Below the pieces are notes generated by a model. The model saw only the letters and a list, made by a program, of their open reading frames with translations, had not been told where the DNA came from and did not search any database. From Promethearchaeota archaeon (GTDB lineage Archaea; Asgardarchaeota; Lokiarchaeia; Sigynarchaeales; SOKP01), in contig JAEOTW010000022.1 in NCBI GenBank assembly GCA_016839655.1, forward strand, positions 1 to 35,594: 35,594 bases of DNA, in the 5' to 3' direction. Position 1 is the first letter of the stretch, and every line of letters begins with the position of its first letter. The position numbers and the translations under genes are program-made. Shown here piece by piece: positions 17,225-24,975 of this stretch.

Positions 17225-18508
17225 TTACAACATCTTGAAAAGTTGTCTTAAAGCCATACTCATTATGTATTGCTGAATCTGTCTTGAGCCGCCTACTATT
17301 TCTTGAATTCTAGAAATATTTACATAATCATGCATAAGTGTGTTATCTGATAAACCGGCACCTCCCATTAAATTAGCTGATTCATAACAAACTTGTTTAG
17401 AAAGGTTGGTACAATGATATTTAAATTGACTTGCTGATGCAACTAATGCCCTAGAAATGTTAGCGGGGATGTGTCCTTCGAACTTCTCCATTTTTTTATC
17501 ATATTCTTCGCAGAATTTGAGTAAACCAAGCGTTAAGTTTGTTGTTTTAGCCCACAAGTCTGTTAATAGAAAACCCACTCCCTGAAACTTTAATATTTCT
17601 TGATCAAATTGCTTTCTCATATTGGCATAAATTGCAGCGTGTGAAACTGCACCCCAGCATTGGGATATAGCACCACATGCAATACCAATTCGTTCAGGTA
17701 CAAGTCCTTCAAATAGATGTTCTCTTCCCTTCCCAACAGGGCCTAAGATATATTCCTTTGGGACTCGCAAGTTAACTAAATGTTCATGACCAAGATACAG
17801 CTTATCAACATATGGTATTCCGACTCGTTCGCAGTTCCATCCTTCCCATGAGGTGTTAACAAGGAACTGAGCCATTAGATTTCCATTATTTTTTTCTGCG
17901 GTAGCATAAACTACAGCCCATTTAGACTTAGGAGCATTGGTGTTATAGATTTTTTCACCGTTTAAAATAAATGAACCATCTTCTTGTTCATCACAGGTAG
18001 TTAATTGATGCACCGCATCAGATCCACGTTCGGGTTCGGTGATGCATATACATCCGGCTGCTTGGCCTGTCACTAACTCTTTTAATGCTTCTAATCTTAC
18101 AGGAACATTATCATGATGCTCAATGATGGGATTTATCGCTAATACTGTTGCACCGCTTCCCATAGCAAACTGAGGATCAAAATTATCTACAGCTAGATAT
18201 CGAAGGAAATCTGCTACAGCACCAAATTCTTCATAAACAACATCTACCATCTCAAAATTGTGAGCTCTTGTGATATAGCCCTCTGCTCCAAATGCAGGCA
18301 CCCAATCATAAACATCTTCACCAGGACCATGAGTTATATTATTTTTCTTCTCAAATCTCATGCAGAATTTTTGAACTTTTTTGAAATAATTAAATTGTTC
18401 TGGTGAAAGTAAAGCCATTAGGTTATTATTCACAAAAGAATATCGATTTTTAAGACTCAATTTATCAAGAATTTCATCATTAATAGCTTGATCTAAAAAC
18501 TTTGGCAT
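17225..18508 (-). CDS. Acyl-CoA dehydrogenase family flavoprotein, paralogue C
   Basis: This is the third local copy, at 427 residues. It has CITEPERGSDA, VPERIGIA, MGGAGLSDN and VGGSRQIQQ, with Gly again in place of the usual C-terminal catalytic Glu and a conserved Glu in VPERI as the likely alternative base. A strong Shine-Dalgarno GGGGT sits 7 nt upstream of ATG 18508. It is transcribed towards paralogue B, with 361 bp and a possible small gene between them. Three related copies suggest different acyl chain preferences rather than a dosage effect, but the substrate cannot be told from sequence. Confidence 0.93.
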   Translation of the reverse strand: MPKFLDQAINDEILDKLSLKNRYSFVNNNLMALLSPEQFNYFKKVQKFCMRFEKKNNITHGPGEDVYDWVPAFGAEGYITRAHNFEMVDVVYEEFGAVADFLRYLAVDNFDPQFAMGSGATVLAINPIIEHHDNVPVRLEALKELVTGQAAGCICITEPERGSDAVHQLTTCDEQEDGSFILNGEKIYNTNAPKSKWAVVYATAEKNNGNLMAQFLVNTSWEGWNCERVGIPYVDKLYLGHEHLVNLRVPKEYILGPVGKGREHLFEGLVPERIGIACGAISQCWGAVSHAAIYANMRKQFDQEILKFQGVGFLLTDLWAKTTNLTLGLLKFCEEYDKKMEKFEGHIPANISRALVASASQFKYHCTNLSKQVCYESANLMGGAGLSDNTLMHDYVNISRIQEIVGGSRQIQQYIMSMALRQLFKML

Positions 18509-18696
18509 AAATATTACCCCATTTTTTAATTCTATAAATATTTAGAATAATTAATTATACTAGGGAAAAAGTGCATTGACTTTTTAATTTTTGTAAAACA
18601 ATAATACGATCTTCTAAATATCATAATTAGTTTTCAAAAAAGTGTTTGTGAAATCGTTAATAATGATCAATTTCCAAATAATATAGCACAATTTAT

Positions 18697-19449
18697 TCAA
18701 CAAATAAGTTTCTGTATTCTATTCGAAAATCGTTTTGAGATAATTAATCCTGTTTCGAATGGACAATTACTTTTAAATTGAATCACTGAAATAAAATGTT
18801 GATCAATTCCAGTCAAAGAAAGAACTCCAAAATTTTCTAGTGAGATAAGCTCATTTACTCTATAATTTCCTGAAATGAATCTTCCTTCTAATAATCTGAT
18901 GATTTCAGAAAGAATATTTGGTTCTAAAGAAGAAACGATTACTCTTCCAGTTTGAGTTAAAAGAGCAGATGATACAACAAATGAGGAAAAAGTATGTAAT
19001 TCATTAAAAACGTTTAATAATTCTTTTTTGATTTCGTCTGAAACAAGTTGACCATGATTCTCCATTATTTCATTTATATTTTTATCAAACTCGAAGAATT
19101 TTGAGATTTCTCCATCGAAGTTATTTGTAAGTAATGCGAGATCATACTTGTTCATAAATTGTTTCTTAATTTCTCTTAGTTGATTTCTAAGCTCGACAAG
19201 ATTATCAGTTCGGTCACTAAAAAGAGCAAATAATAATTCATCATTACCGATTTTTTCTATCTCAAATATAAATCTAAAAAGACCTACTTCGATTTCAGAT
19301 AATTCTTCAGTTTTCAATGTTTGTTTTACAAAAGAAAAAATGGCGCTTAAAAAGCTACTGGTTAGCTTTACATTGAAAATATCTTCATAAGTTTTATAGA
19401 ATATTAATTCGCCAGTGTTTCCTTTCATTATGAAGATATTTTTTATCAT
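18697..19449 (-). CDS. Longin-like plus roadblock/LC7-like two-domain protein
   Basis: The first 100 to 125 residues follow a longin-like pattern: a beta hairpin (IKNIFIMKGNTGELIFYKT), a helix (31-48), then three strands and a helix (83-100). Residues 140-250 resemble a roadblock/LC7 domain: a helix, strand VVSSALLTQTGRVIVSS, a helix (LSEIIRLLEGRF), strands GVLSLTG and FISVIQF, and a final helix. Both folds in eukaryotes and Asgard archaea act as small-GTPase partners or scaffolds (Ragulator, GEFs, adaptors). No catalytic residues or membrane segments are seen. It probably binds one of the Ras-like GTPases, several of which are encoded within 10 kb. The assignment rests on predicted secondary structure and a few motifs. 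Confidence 0.6.
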   Translation of the reverse strand: MIKNIFIMKGNTGELIFYKTYEDIFNVKLTSSFLSAIFSFVKQTLKTEELSEIEVGLFRFIFEIEKIGNDELLFALFSDRTDNLVELRNQLREIKKQFMNKYDLALLTNNFDGEISKFFEFDKNINEIMENHGQLVSDEIKKELLNVFNELHTFSSFVVSSALLTQTGRVIVSSLEPNILSEIIRLLEGRFISGNYRVNELISLENFGVLSLTGIDQHFISVIQFKSNCPFETGLIISKRFSNRIQKLIC

Positions 19450-19664
19450 TTTAACTCGGAGAAAAATAAGTAGAGAAAAATATATTCTTTAATTTCTTTA
19501 ATATCAGTTTATCTATAAAAATTCTTTTATTAATAAGCTTCTTTAGGTTAACGCAACAAACATTCAACAAAATCTTACGAGACTTCTTCAAAAGATTCCT
19601 CTAAAAATAAAAATAATTATTAATATATCTATAAAGATTTTACATAGAGAAATAAGAACTTGAT

Positions 19665-20420
19665 TTAAAAACCATCAAATTTTGCCCATTCATCTTCTTC
19701 TTCCTCTTCTTCGTCATCAACATATTCTTCAATCACATCACTTTTGACGCCTTCTGAAATATCCTCTTCGTATTCTTCAAGTTCATCTTCAAATGTTATT
19801 GATTTTTCTAAATCTGATATAATATCCGCAGCTACCTTTATTTCTGGAATTGGTCCTTCTGCGGGTTTTTTCTTTTCAACTAATTTGAGGTAATCCCCAT
19901 GGATCTTAATGGTTATTGGAGTCTCTTCTTGTAAGAGCCTAACAACGACTTCTTCACTTGCACTAGAATCGTGAGGCATCCGCATAACAATTGCTCTAGA
20001 GCCTTCGAAAACACCGCTAATAATTTCAACGGTATCGTTTTCTTCCAAATATTCTGTAACACTCCTAGGTAATAACACATGTTTAAGTTCTTTCAATTCT
20101 ATATTTTGCACTATCCTACCTTTAATATGTGGTATTCCTTGAACTGCTATTTGCACCTCTCTCTTTGTTGGTGCTTCGAAAAAGATGTATCCTGGCAACA
20201 GAGGGCTTACTAACATTGCTCTAATATCCGGAATTATATCAAGGATTTTGAATCTATAGAAAATTTGTTTTAAAATATTACTTTCTTGATTTATAGTTGT
20301 TCTAACTGCAAATAAAGTTGTCAGATCTTCTGCATCTTCAATTTCTTTCTTGCTTAAAAGTTCTTCTACATTAAAATCTTTACTCTCAATTTTTTTTACA
20401 TCTTCTTCTTGATCGGCCAT
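19665..20420 (-). CDS. spt5: Transcription elongation factor Spt5 with long acidic C-terminal tail
   Basis: Spt5 binds the RNA polymerase clamp and promotes processive elongation. The NGN domain spans about 33-115, ending in the typical PLLPGYIFFEA and VQGIPHIKGR segments. The KOW domain spans 125-182. Archaeal Spt5 is usually about 150 residues; this one has 251, with an N-terminal charged extension of 30 residues and a tail of about 65 residues. The tail is rich in Glu and Asp and ends in EEEEEDEWAKFDGF. The usual neighbour secE is not present; aIF1A lies 178 bp upstream on the same strand. A candidate TATA (TATATACT, 20479-20486) is about 60 bp upstream of ATG 20420. Confidence 0.9.
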   Translation of the reverse strand: MADQEEDVKKIESKDFNVEELLSKKEIEDAEDLTTLFAVRTTINQESNILKQIFYRFKILDIIPDIRAMLVSPLLPGYIFFEAPTKREVQIAVQGIPHIKGRIVQNIELKELKHVLLPRSVTEYLEENDTVEIISGVFEGSRAIVMRMPHDSSASEEVVVRLLQEETPITIKIHGDYLKLVEKKKPAEGPIPEIKVAADIISDLEKSITFEDELEEYEEDISEGVKSDVIEEYVDDEEEEEEDEWAKFDGF

Positions 20421-20598
20421 TTCATTTCACGATTCCTATTTGAATTTGGGTTATTTTAGAATTGTTTTGGAAAATAAGTATATACTAGTAAAAGATTACA
20501 AAATTAAAAATTTTTGCTTTTTATTAAAGGATTTTAGGATTTTTTGATTAAATAATTCTGTTTGTAAATGTAAATTGTAGCTTGATATATCTTCTAAA

Positions 20599-20973
20599 TT
20601 AGAGTGGAATATTATTAATATTTAAAATATCTGGAATCTTCTTGTTTCTCTCAAGCCAAGAAACCTCATGTTTCATATATCTCCATGTTATCTCACATTT
20701 ACCCTTCTTACCCTCAGTTTGCGTCTCCCATTCCCACGGATTCACTATTACAAGATCAGCAATTCTTATCCAAACCCTCTTTTTTATTTTTCCTCGTATT
20801 CTACCAATTCTATGTTTACCATCCTCACAGAAAACTTCCATTCGTTCATTTCCAAGAACCCCCACAACACGTCCAAACATTTCTCCCACTTTTCTACTAG
20901 GGAATTTTACACGAGTTACTACAGGTGGTTCTTGAGGTCCCCTCTTTTTTCCTTTTCCTTTTTTCTTAGCCAT
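20599..20973 (-). CDS. eif1a: Translation initiation factor aIF1A
   Basis: aIF1A is an OB-fold protein that binds the 30S A site and helps start-codon selection. The 124-residue protein has a basic N-terminal tail (MAKKKGKGKKRG), the OB core with VVGVLGNERMEVFCEDGKHRIGR, and the family's IWVRIADLVIV-type segment (here VWIRIADLVIVNPWEW). The end EVSWLERNKKIPDIL is followed by nine extra residues (NINNIPL and neighbours) beyond most archaeal versions. A TATA element about 28 bp upstream of ATG 20973 and no Shine-Dalgarno suggest a leaderless transcript. Several long plus-strand frames across the gene are antisense shadows. Confidence 0.95.
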   Translation of the reverse strand: MAKKKGKGKKRGPQEPPVVTRVKFPSRKVGEMFGRVVGVLGNERMEVFCEDGKHRIGRIRGKIKKRVWIRIADLVIVNPWEWETQTEGKKGKCEITWRYMKHEVSWLERNKKIPDILNINNIPL

Positions 20974-20997
20974 ATTTGATTACTCTCTTCTATTATA

Positions 20998-21008
20998 CTT
21001 ATATAAAT
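20998..21008 (-). promoter_or_regulatory. Candidate TATA element of the aIF1A gene
   Basis: Read on the minus strand this is ATTTATATAAG, centred about 29 bp before the ATG at 20973. It occupies the short gap behind the cupin gene, implying that aIF1A has its own promoter and a very short or absent leader. Confidence 0.45.
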
Positions 21009-21280
21009 TAAATTTTATCTTCAGGTTTATAATCTCCTTTAATAAACACTACTTTAATTGGTTTATCAGAGTCATTTCTGATATTATGCATTTCCTTTGG
21101 TTCACATAAAAATACACTTCCCTGAGGTGCTTCATACTCCTTATTATCAATTATCATCACACCATTCCCTTCAACAAAATAAAATGTTTCATCAAGAAAG
21201 TTATGTCCATGAGCCTTTTCTGCCATTGACTCACTAGGAGTAAGTAATATTATACCCCAATCTATCGAAGGTCCCCTCAT
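21008..21280 (-). CDS. Small cupin protein, 5' end apparently disrupted
   Basis: The protein is a single cupin beta-barrel. The first metal-binding motif is HGHNFLDETFYFVEG and the second is around EPKEMHNI. The first ATG at 21280 gives 90 residues, but the frame upstream, back to a TGA at 21350-21352, encodes 23 further residues that read like the missing start of this cupin type (EYRGGESGVKYL). That stretch has no ATG, GTG or TTG. A GTG at 21353 in another frame would connect if the run of six A (minus strand, 21335-21340) had five. Either a frameshift, a sequencing error or a non-standard start is involved. The substrate is unknown. It lies 34 bp upstream of aIF1A. Confidence 0.7.
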   Translation of the reverse strand: MRGPSIDWGIILLTPSESMAEKAHGHNFLDETFYFVEGNGVMIIDNKEYEAPQGSVFLCEPKEMHNIRNDSDKPIKVVFIKGDYKPEDKI

Positions 21281-21479
21281 AAGATATTTTACACCAGATT
21301 CTCCACCTCGATATTCAAAATCTGTTTCATGAACTTTTTTGATTGCGAATCACCAATGGACTAATTATATTATAAAACAAATTATCTAGAGTAAATTATA
21401 AATCTTACCTATTATAAAGTGATTCATCGTTTATCATAATTAATTTCGCAACTTCATAAAAAGGTAAAAAGTAAATATA

Positions 21480-22667
21480 ATGATTCCCGATTTCAGTTTT
21501 GCAAGTATCCCACATATCATTTTCGGTGTTGGAAAGCTAATCGAACTTTATAATATTATTCCAAAATTCGGAAATAATGTATTGTTTGTTATTGGAGGTA
21601 ATTCGTTAAAACAATCAGGTATGTGGAATGAAATAACTTCCAACCTTGAACGTGAATCAATTAATTATTCTTTTGTTTCTATTCCTGGAGAACCATCTCC
21701 AACTGTTATAGATGAAATTGTGTCAAAATATAAAAATAAGGGGCTCAAACTAATTGTCGGTATTGGTGGAGGGAGTGTTACTGATGCAGGAAAAGCAATT
21801 TCTGCGATGTTGACAAAAGATGATTCAATTATAAATTATCTTGAAAGTGTTGGCTCTAAAATCCACAATGGTAAGAAAATACCATATATTGCAATCCCAA
21901 CAACATCCGGAACTGGGAGCGAAGCAACAAAAAACGCAGTTATAAGTGAAGTAGGTTCTGAAGGTTTTAAAAAATCACTTCGTCATGATAATTTAATCCC
22001 AAATATAGCAATTGTTGACCCTGAACTGATGATTTCTTGCCCACGATCGGTTTCAGCGGCTTGTGGTATGGATGCTTTCACACAGCTAATTGAAGCTTAT
22101 GTTTCTTCAAAAGCGAATCTCATTACAGATGCATTAGCTTATAGTGGAATAAAGTCTATGGGTGAAAATATTCTATTAGCATGTTCTGTAAAAGCGTCTA
22201 ATGTTGATACTCGAGCAAGTATGGCGTATGGTTCATTAATATCCGGAATTGTACTTGCTAATGCGGGGTTAGGAATAGTCCATGGCTTAGCATCTCCAAT
22301 TGGCGGGTACTTCGACATACCTCATGGGGTAATATGTGGAACTCTTCTCGCTGAAGCGACTAAAATTAATATTGAAACCTTACAAAAACAAGGAGAAGGG
22401 GGTAACTTAGGATTAAAAAAGTATGCTAAGATAGGTGCTCTATTATCCGGTGAAAAGTGTATGGAAGAAACTAAGATTCATGATTATTGTCTTAAGTTAA
22501 TAGAATTGCTTGAAGACTGGACCAAATTATTAAATATTGATAAATTAGGAGAATATGGCATTGAAGAAAGACATATCAACAAAATTGTAGAAAAAGCAGG
22601 ATTAAAAAACAATCCAGTAAATTTAACTAATGAAACAATTAAAAAGATAGTAATTAATAGACTATAG
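21480..22667 (+). CDS. Iron-type (group III) alcohol dehydrogenase family protein
   Basis: This is an NAD(P)-dependent dehydrogenase of the Fe-ADH family, oxidising an alcohol or reducing an aldehyde. The nucleotide-binding GGGSVTD (96-102) and TTSGTGSEAT (141-150) motifs are present. Expected metal ligands are D198, H268 and H282. The fourth ligand, usually His four residues after D198, is Gln202 (GMDAFTQ), a variant I believe exists in one subgroup. The length of 395 is normal. It starts at ATG 21480 with AAAGGT about 14 nt upstream, too far for a strong Shine-Dalgarno. It converges with the GTPase gene at 22695, 27 bp away. The substrate is unknown. Confidence 0.92.
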   Translation: MIPDFSFASIPHIIFGVGKLIELYNIIPKFGNNVLFVIGGNSLKQSGMWNEITSNLERESINYSFVSIPGEPSPTVIDEIVSKYKNKGLKLIVGIGGGSVTDAGKAISAMLTKDDSIINYLESVGSKIHNGKKIPYIAIPTTSGTGSEATKNAVISEVGSEGFKKSLRHDNLIPNIAIVDPELMISCPRSVSAACGMDAFTQLIEAYVSSKANLITDALAYSGIKSMGENILLACSVKASNVDTRASMAYGSLISGIVLANAGLGIVHGLASPIGGYFDIPHGVICGTLLAEATKINIETLQKQGEGGNLGLKKYAKIGALLSGEKCMEETKIHDYCLKLIELLEDWTKLLNIDKLGEYGIEERHINKIVEKAGLKNNPVNLTNETIKKIVINRL

Positions 22668-22694
22668 GTATAAACCATAGAATATTTCAAGACA

Positions 22695-23219
22695 TTATAT
22701 CTTTGTTACAAGTTTTTTTGCTAATAATTCAAAAACTAATTGGACGTTTTCACCTGTCTTAGAAGATATTTTTAAATAATCAAAAAAACCATATTCCTCT
22801 TTAATTTGAAGAGCTACATCATCATCGATAGTAATTTGGTCTTTCAAATCTAACTTTGTTCCTATGAAAATAATCGGAATATCAGGATTATCCTTTCTAC
22901 AAATGTTAACCCATTGTTCAATTCGACCTAGACTTGATGGTCTGGTGAGATCAAAAAGTATTAGCGCACCTCTTGCACCTCTTGCATAACTGCTTAAGAG
23001 GGGTCTAAAATGTTCTTGTCCACCAAAATCCCATACTTGGAGTAATATTTTTTTATCTTCTAAGTTGAGTTCTTTTAAGAAAAATTCCACTCCAATTGTC
23101 ATTCGAGTATCTGCGAGAAATCTACCCTCAATATATCTATAAAGAAGCGTTGTTTTACCAACACCACCCTCTCCAGCTGTGACAACCTTCAAGAGTATAG
23201 ATTTTGTCATAGAATTCAC
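22695..23219 (-). CDS. Rab-like small GTPase with Rho-type G4
   Basis: This 174-residue single-domain GTPase has G1 GEGGVGKT (16-23), switch I T41 in MTIGVEFF, G3 WDFGGQE (63-69) with the catalytic Gln, G4 TKLD (121-124) and G5 SSKTG. The Thr in TKLD is the form found in Rho proteins, while the double Gly in G3 recalls Arf and Rag. There is no lipidation cysteine at the C-terminus. The GTG at 23219 gives 174 residues; ATG at 23210 is an alternative start with a weak GAGTG six bases before it. It lies 114 bp downstream of the PIN-domain gene on the same strand and is a close paralogue of the GTPase at 23768. Confidence 0.94.
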   Translation of the reverse strand: MNSMTKSILLKVVTAGEGGVGKTTLLYRYIEGRFLADTRMTIGVEFFLKELNLEDKKILLQVWDFGGQEHFRPLLSSYARGARGALILFDLTRPSSLGRIEQWVNICRKDNPDIPIIFIGTKLDLKDQITIDDDVALQIKEEYGFFDYLKISSKTGENVQLVFELLAKKLVTKI

Positions 23220-23333
23220 TCAAATACAATAATAGGTAAAAATTTATTGATATATAGTTCTTGGAATTAGTAGAATATAAAAATTTTTTATTGAAAATTT
23301 AAAATGTACTAACTATTTTATATTTTTTTACGC

Positions 23334-23771
23334 TCAATCAATTGATATATATTTCTTTTGCCTCATAAATATTGAATTTATCTTAATTATTTTAGCTTTT
23401 CTACGCAAGTCTGAGTCATTTGTTGCGATATATATGTTTTGATTTTCCTTTTTTAAGTCTTTTAACATTCTGATTAAAAAGTCATCAGTAGTTTCATTTT
23501 CGTTTTTTATATCTTCCAAAATATCAATATTATATCTTTCTTTGTTTTTTTCTAAATATATTAAACCAGATTCCAAGAACTTGATAAATTTAGCAGTTTT
23601 TTGCTGTTTTTTTCTTTTTGCTTCTAATTCATCAAAAATTTGCTGATATATTATAAATCTTATTTCTCCTTCGATATTAAACCTAATTTCATCAAAATAA
23701 TCAATTTTAAACTGAAAAGGAAGTAAAATGAAGTTAGAATCAATGACTATTATACTTTTTTTCGAATTCAA
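23334..23771 (-). CDS. PIN-domain nuclease-like protein coupled to a small GTPase
   Basis: The 145-residue protein is a PIN domain. The first acidic residue is in VIDSNFILLPFQFKIDYFDEI, a form typical of archaeal Fcf1-like PIN proteins rather than VapC toxins. A mid acidic residue is in QIFDELEA, and the C-terminal pair is in ATNDSDLRRKA. PIN domains cleave RNA with Mg2+ or Mn2+; Fcf1-like ones act on rRNA. The TTG start at 23771 overlaps the TGA stop of the upstream GTPase gene (TTGA), which implies translational coupling. No antitoxin-like gene is adjacent, arguing against a toxin-antitoxin pair. Confidence 0.85.
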   Translation of the reverse strand: MNSKKSIIVIDSNFILLPFQFKIDYFDEIRFNIEGEIRFIIYQQIFDELEAKRKKQQKTAKFIKFLESGLIYLEKNKERYNIDILEDIKNENETTDDFLIRMLKDLKKENQNIYIATNDSDLRRKAKIIKINSIFMRQKKYISID

Positions 23772-24289
23772 TACGATTGGCGCTCTAATATTTTTCTTGT
23801 TAAAAGATTAAAAGCTTCTTGGACATTTTCACCGGTTTTCGAAGATATTTTCATATATTCAATCAAATTAAATTCATTTAAGAATGATTTCGCATAATCA
23901 TCTTCGACCATAATTTCACTTTCTAAATCCACTTTTGTGCCTAAAAACAGAACTGGAAGATTTGGGTCACCCTTCCTTACAATATCAAGCCACTGTTGCA
24001 AGTTTTCTAAAGTGGTTATTCGAGTAAGATCAAACATAAGGAGTGCCCCTTTAGCTCCTAAAACATAACTTTCAAGTAAGAATCGAAACCGTTCTTGTCC
24101 TCCAAAATCCCAAAGCTGTAGTGTGCAATGTTTGGAATCAATTTCTGTCTCTTTGAGGAAGAATTCTACTCCAATTGTCATTTTTGTCTCAGCTGAGAAT
24201 TTTCCCTCCACATAACGATGTAGAAGTGTTGTTTTGCCTACCCCTCCTTCTCCGGCAGTAAGGATCTTAAGAATGAACTTTTGTGGCAT
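23768..24289 (-). CDS. Rab-like small GTPase, first gene of a GTPase-PIN unit
   Basis: This 173-residue GTPase has G1 GEGGVGKT (13-20), switch I T38 in MTIGVEFF, G3 WDFGGQE (60-66), G4 TKVD (118-121) and G5 SSKTG. It is strongly similar along its length to the GTPase at 22695 and less so to that at 7852, so the two local copies probably arose by duplication around the PIN gene. There is no C-terminal cysteine for prenylation. It starts at ATG 24289, and its stop overlaps the start of the PIN gene by four bases. The upstream 300 bp are AT-rich without a clear promoter. Confidence 0.95.
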   Translation of the reverse strand: MPQKFILKILTAGEGGVGKTTLLHRYVEGKFSAETKMTIGVEFFLKETEIDSKHCTLQLWDFGGQERFRFLLESYVLGAKGALLMFDLTRITTLENLQQWLDIVRKGDPNLPVLFLGTKVDLESEIMVEDDYAKSFLNEFNLIEYMKISSKTGENVQEAFNLLTRKILERQSY

Positions 24290-24579
24290 TGTTAATTTTC
24301 TCTTCTTAGTTTTTGAGTGATATATCTAAATTATTTCTCTTCTGGAGCTTTTTTTTAAGATTATTAAAATTTTATGTTATAATAATAATCAAAAAACCTA
24401 TTAATATTCTTTTTTGAAAAGATATTTTGAGATTAATTAAATTGAATAATAATTTTTTGTATTTGTTTTTTATTGATAATTCAATTTAAATCAATAAAAA
24501 AGAATTTAATAATAAATTTTATTAATTTCAATATGATAATTACCGCTAGTCTTTTTTAGAAACATTAATAGATCTAATT
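24290..24579. other. AT-rich intergenic stretch between divergent genes
   Basis: About 300 bp lie between the GTPase gene (minus) and the cupin gene (plus). The stretch is almost entirely A and T with many short chance palindromes. I see no RNA gene, repeat array or coding frame in it. Promoters for both flanking genes must lie here, but no single TATA element stands out. Confidence 0.5.
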
Positions 24580-24585
24580 AAGGTG
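24580..24585 (+). promoter_or_regulatory. Shine-Dalgarno AAGGTG deciding the cupin start
   Basis: AAGGTG lies 6 nt before ATG 24592. An in-frame GTG at 24583 overlaps this element and would have no ribosome site of its own, so the ATG at 24592 is the likelier start. Confidence 0.65.
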
Positions 24586-24591
24586 ATTTAT

Positions 24592-24885
24592 ATGAAAATG
24601 AAAAAGAAAATTCCAACTGAAGAAGAATTGAATAAATTTAATATAAACTCATGGGGTACATGGAGTAAAGAAGTCAGTGAATTTGATTGGTCTTATGGCG
24701 ATACAGAAACTTGCTATATTTTGGATGGTGAAGTGGAAGTCACAGATTCAGATACTGGAGAGAAAATCGAATTTAAGAAAGGTGATCTTGTTCAATTCGA
24801 AAAAGGTTTAAAATGTATTTGGAACGTGAAAAGACCAATAAGAAAGTATTATAGCTTTGATTTGGACTTTGGTGAAATCGATTAA
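24592..24885 (+). CDS. Small cupin-fold protein
   Basis: The 97-residue protein is a one-domain cupin of the type with WGTWSKEVSEFDWSYGDTETCYILDGEVEVTDSD-like order, here broken into: a start strand with WGTWSKEVSEFDWSY, a turn ETCYILDGEVEV, and the end GDLVQFEKGLKCIWNV. The His residues that bind metal in many cupins are absent, and a Glu and a Cys (ETCY) occupy that region, so it may bind no metal. Such proteins often act as small sugar or amino-acid derivative binders or enzymes of unknown substrate. The start is fixed by a Shine-Dalgarno six bases upstream. It is followed after 90 bp by a VOC protein on the same strand. Confidence 0.8.
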   Translation: MKMKKKIPTEEELNKFNINSWGTWSKEVSEFDWSYGDTETCYILDGEVEVTDSDTGEKIEFKKGDLVQFEKGLKCIWNVKRPIRKYYSFDLDFGEID

Positions 24886-24975
24886 TTTCCTTTCTTTTTT
24901 TTTTAATTCTCTTATAAACATTTTATTTTTAACTAACTGATAATTATAAAAATATCAATTAAATACAATAAATTG

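Noticed and set aside
14075..18508. Acyl-CoA dehydrogenases as inactive pseudo-enzymes because the usual catalytic Glu is absent
   Set aside because: Active isovaleryl- and long-chain enzymes also lack it there and use a Glu elsewhere; all three copies keep a candidate in VPERI and are full-length.
20642..20979. Three overlapping plus-strand frames of 71 to 103 codons
   Set aside because: They are antisense to aIF1A, a clearly recognised conserved gene, and have Ser/Phe/Pro-rich shadow composition.
23334..23771. PIN gene as a VapC toxin
   Set aside because: No antitoxin-like gene is beside it, its partner is a small GTPase, and its first motif is of the Fcf1-like type.
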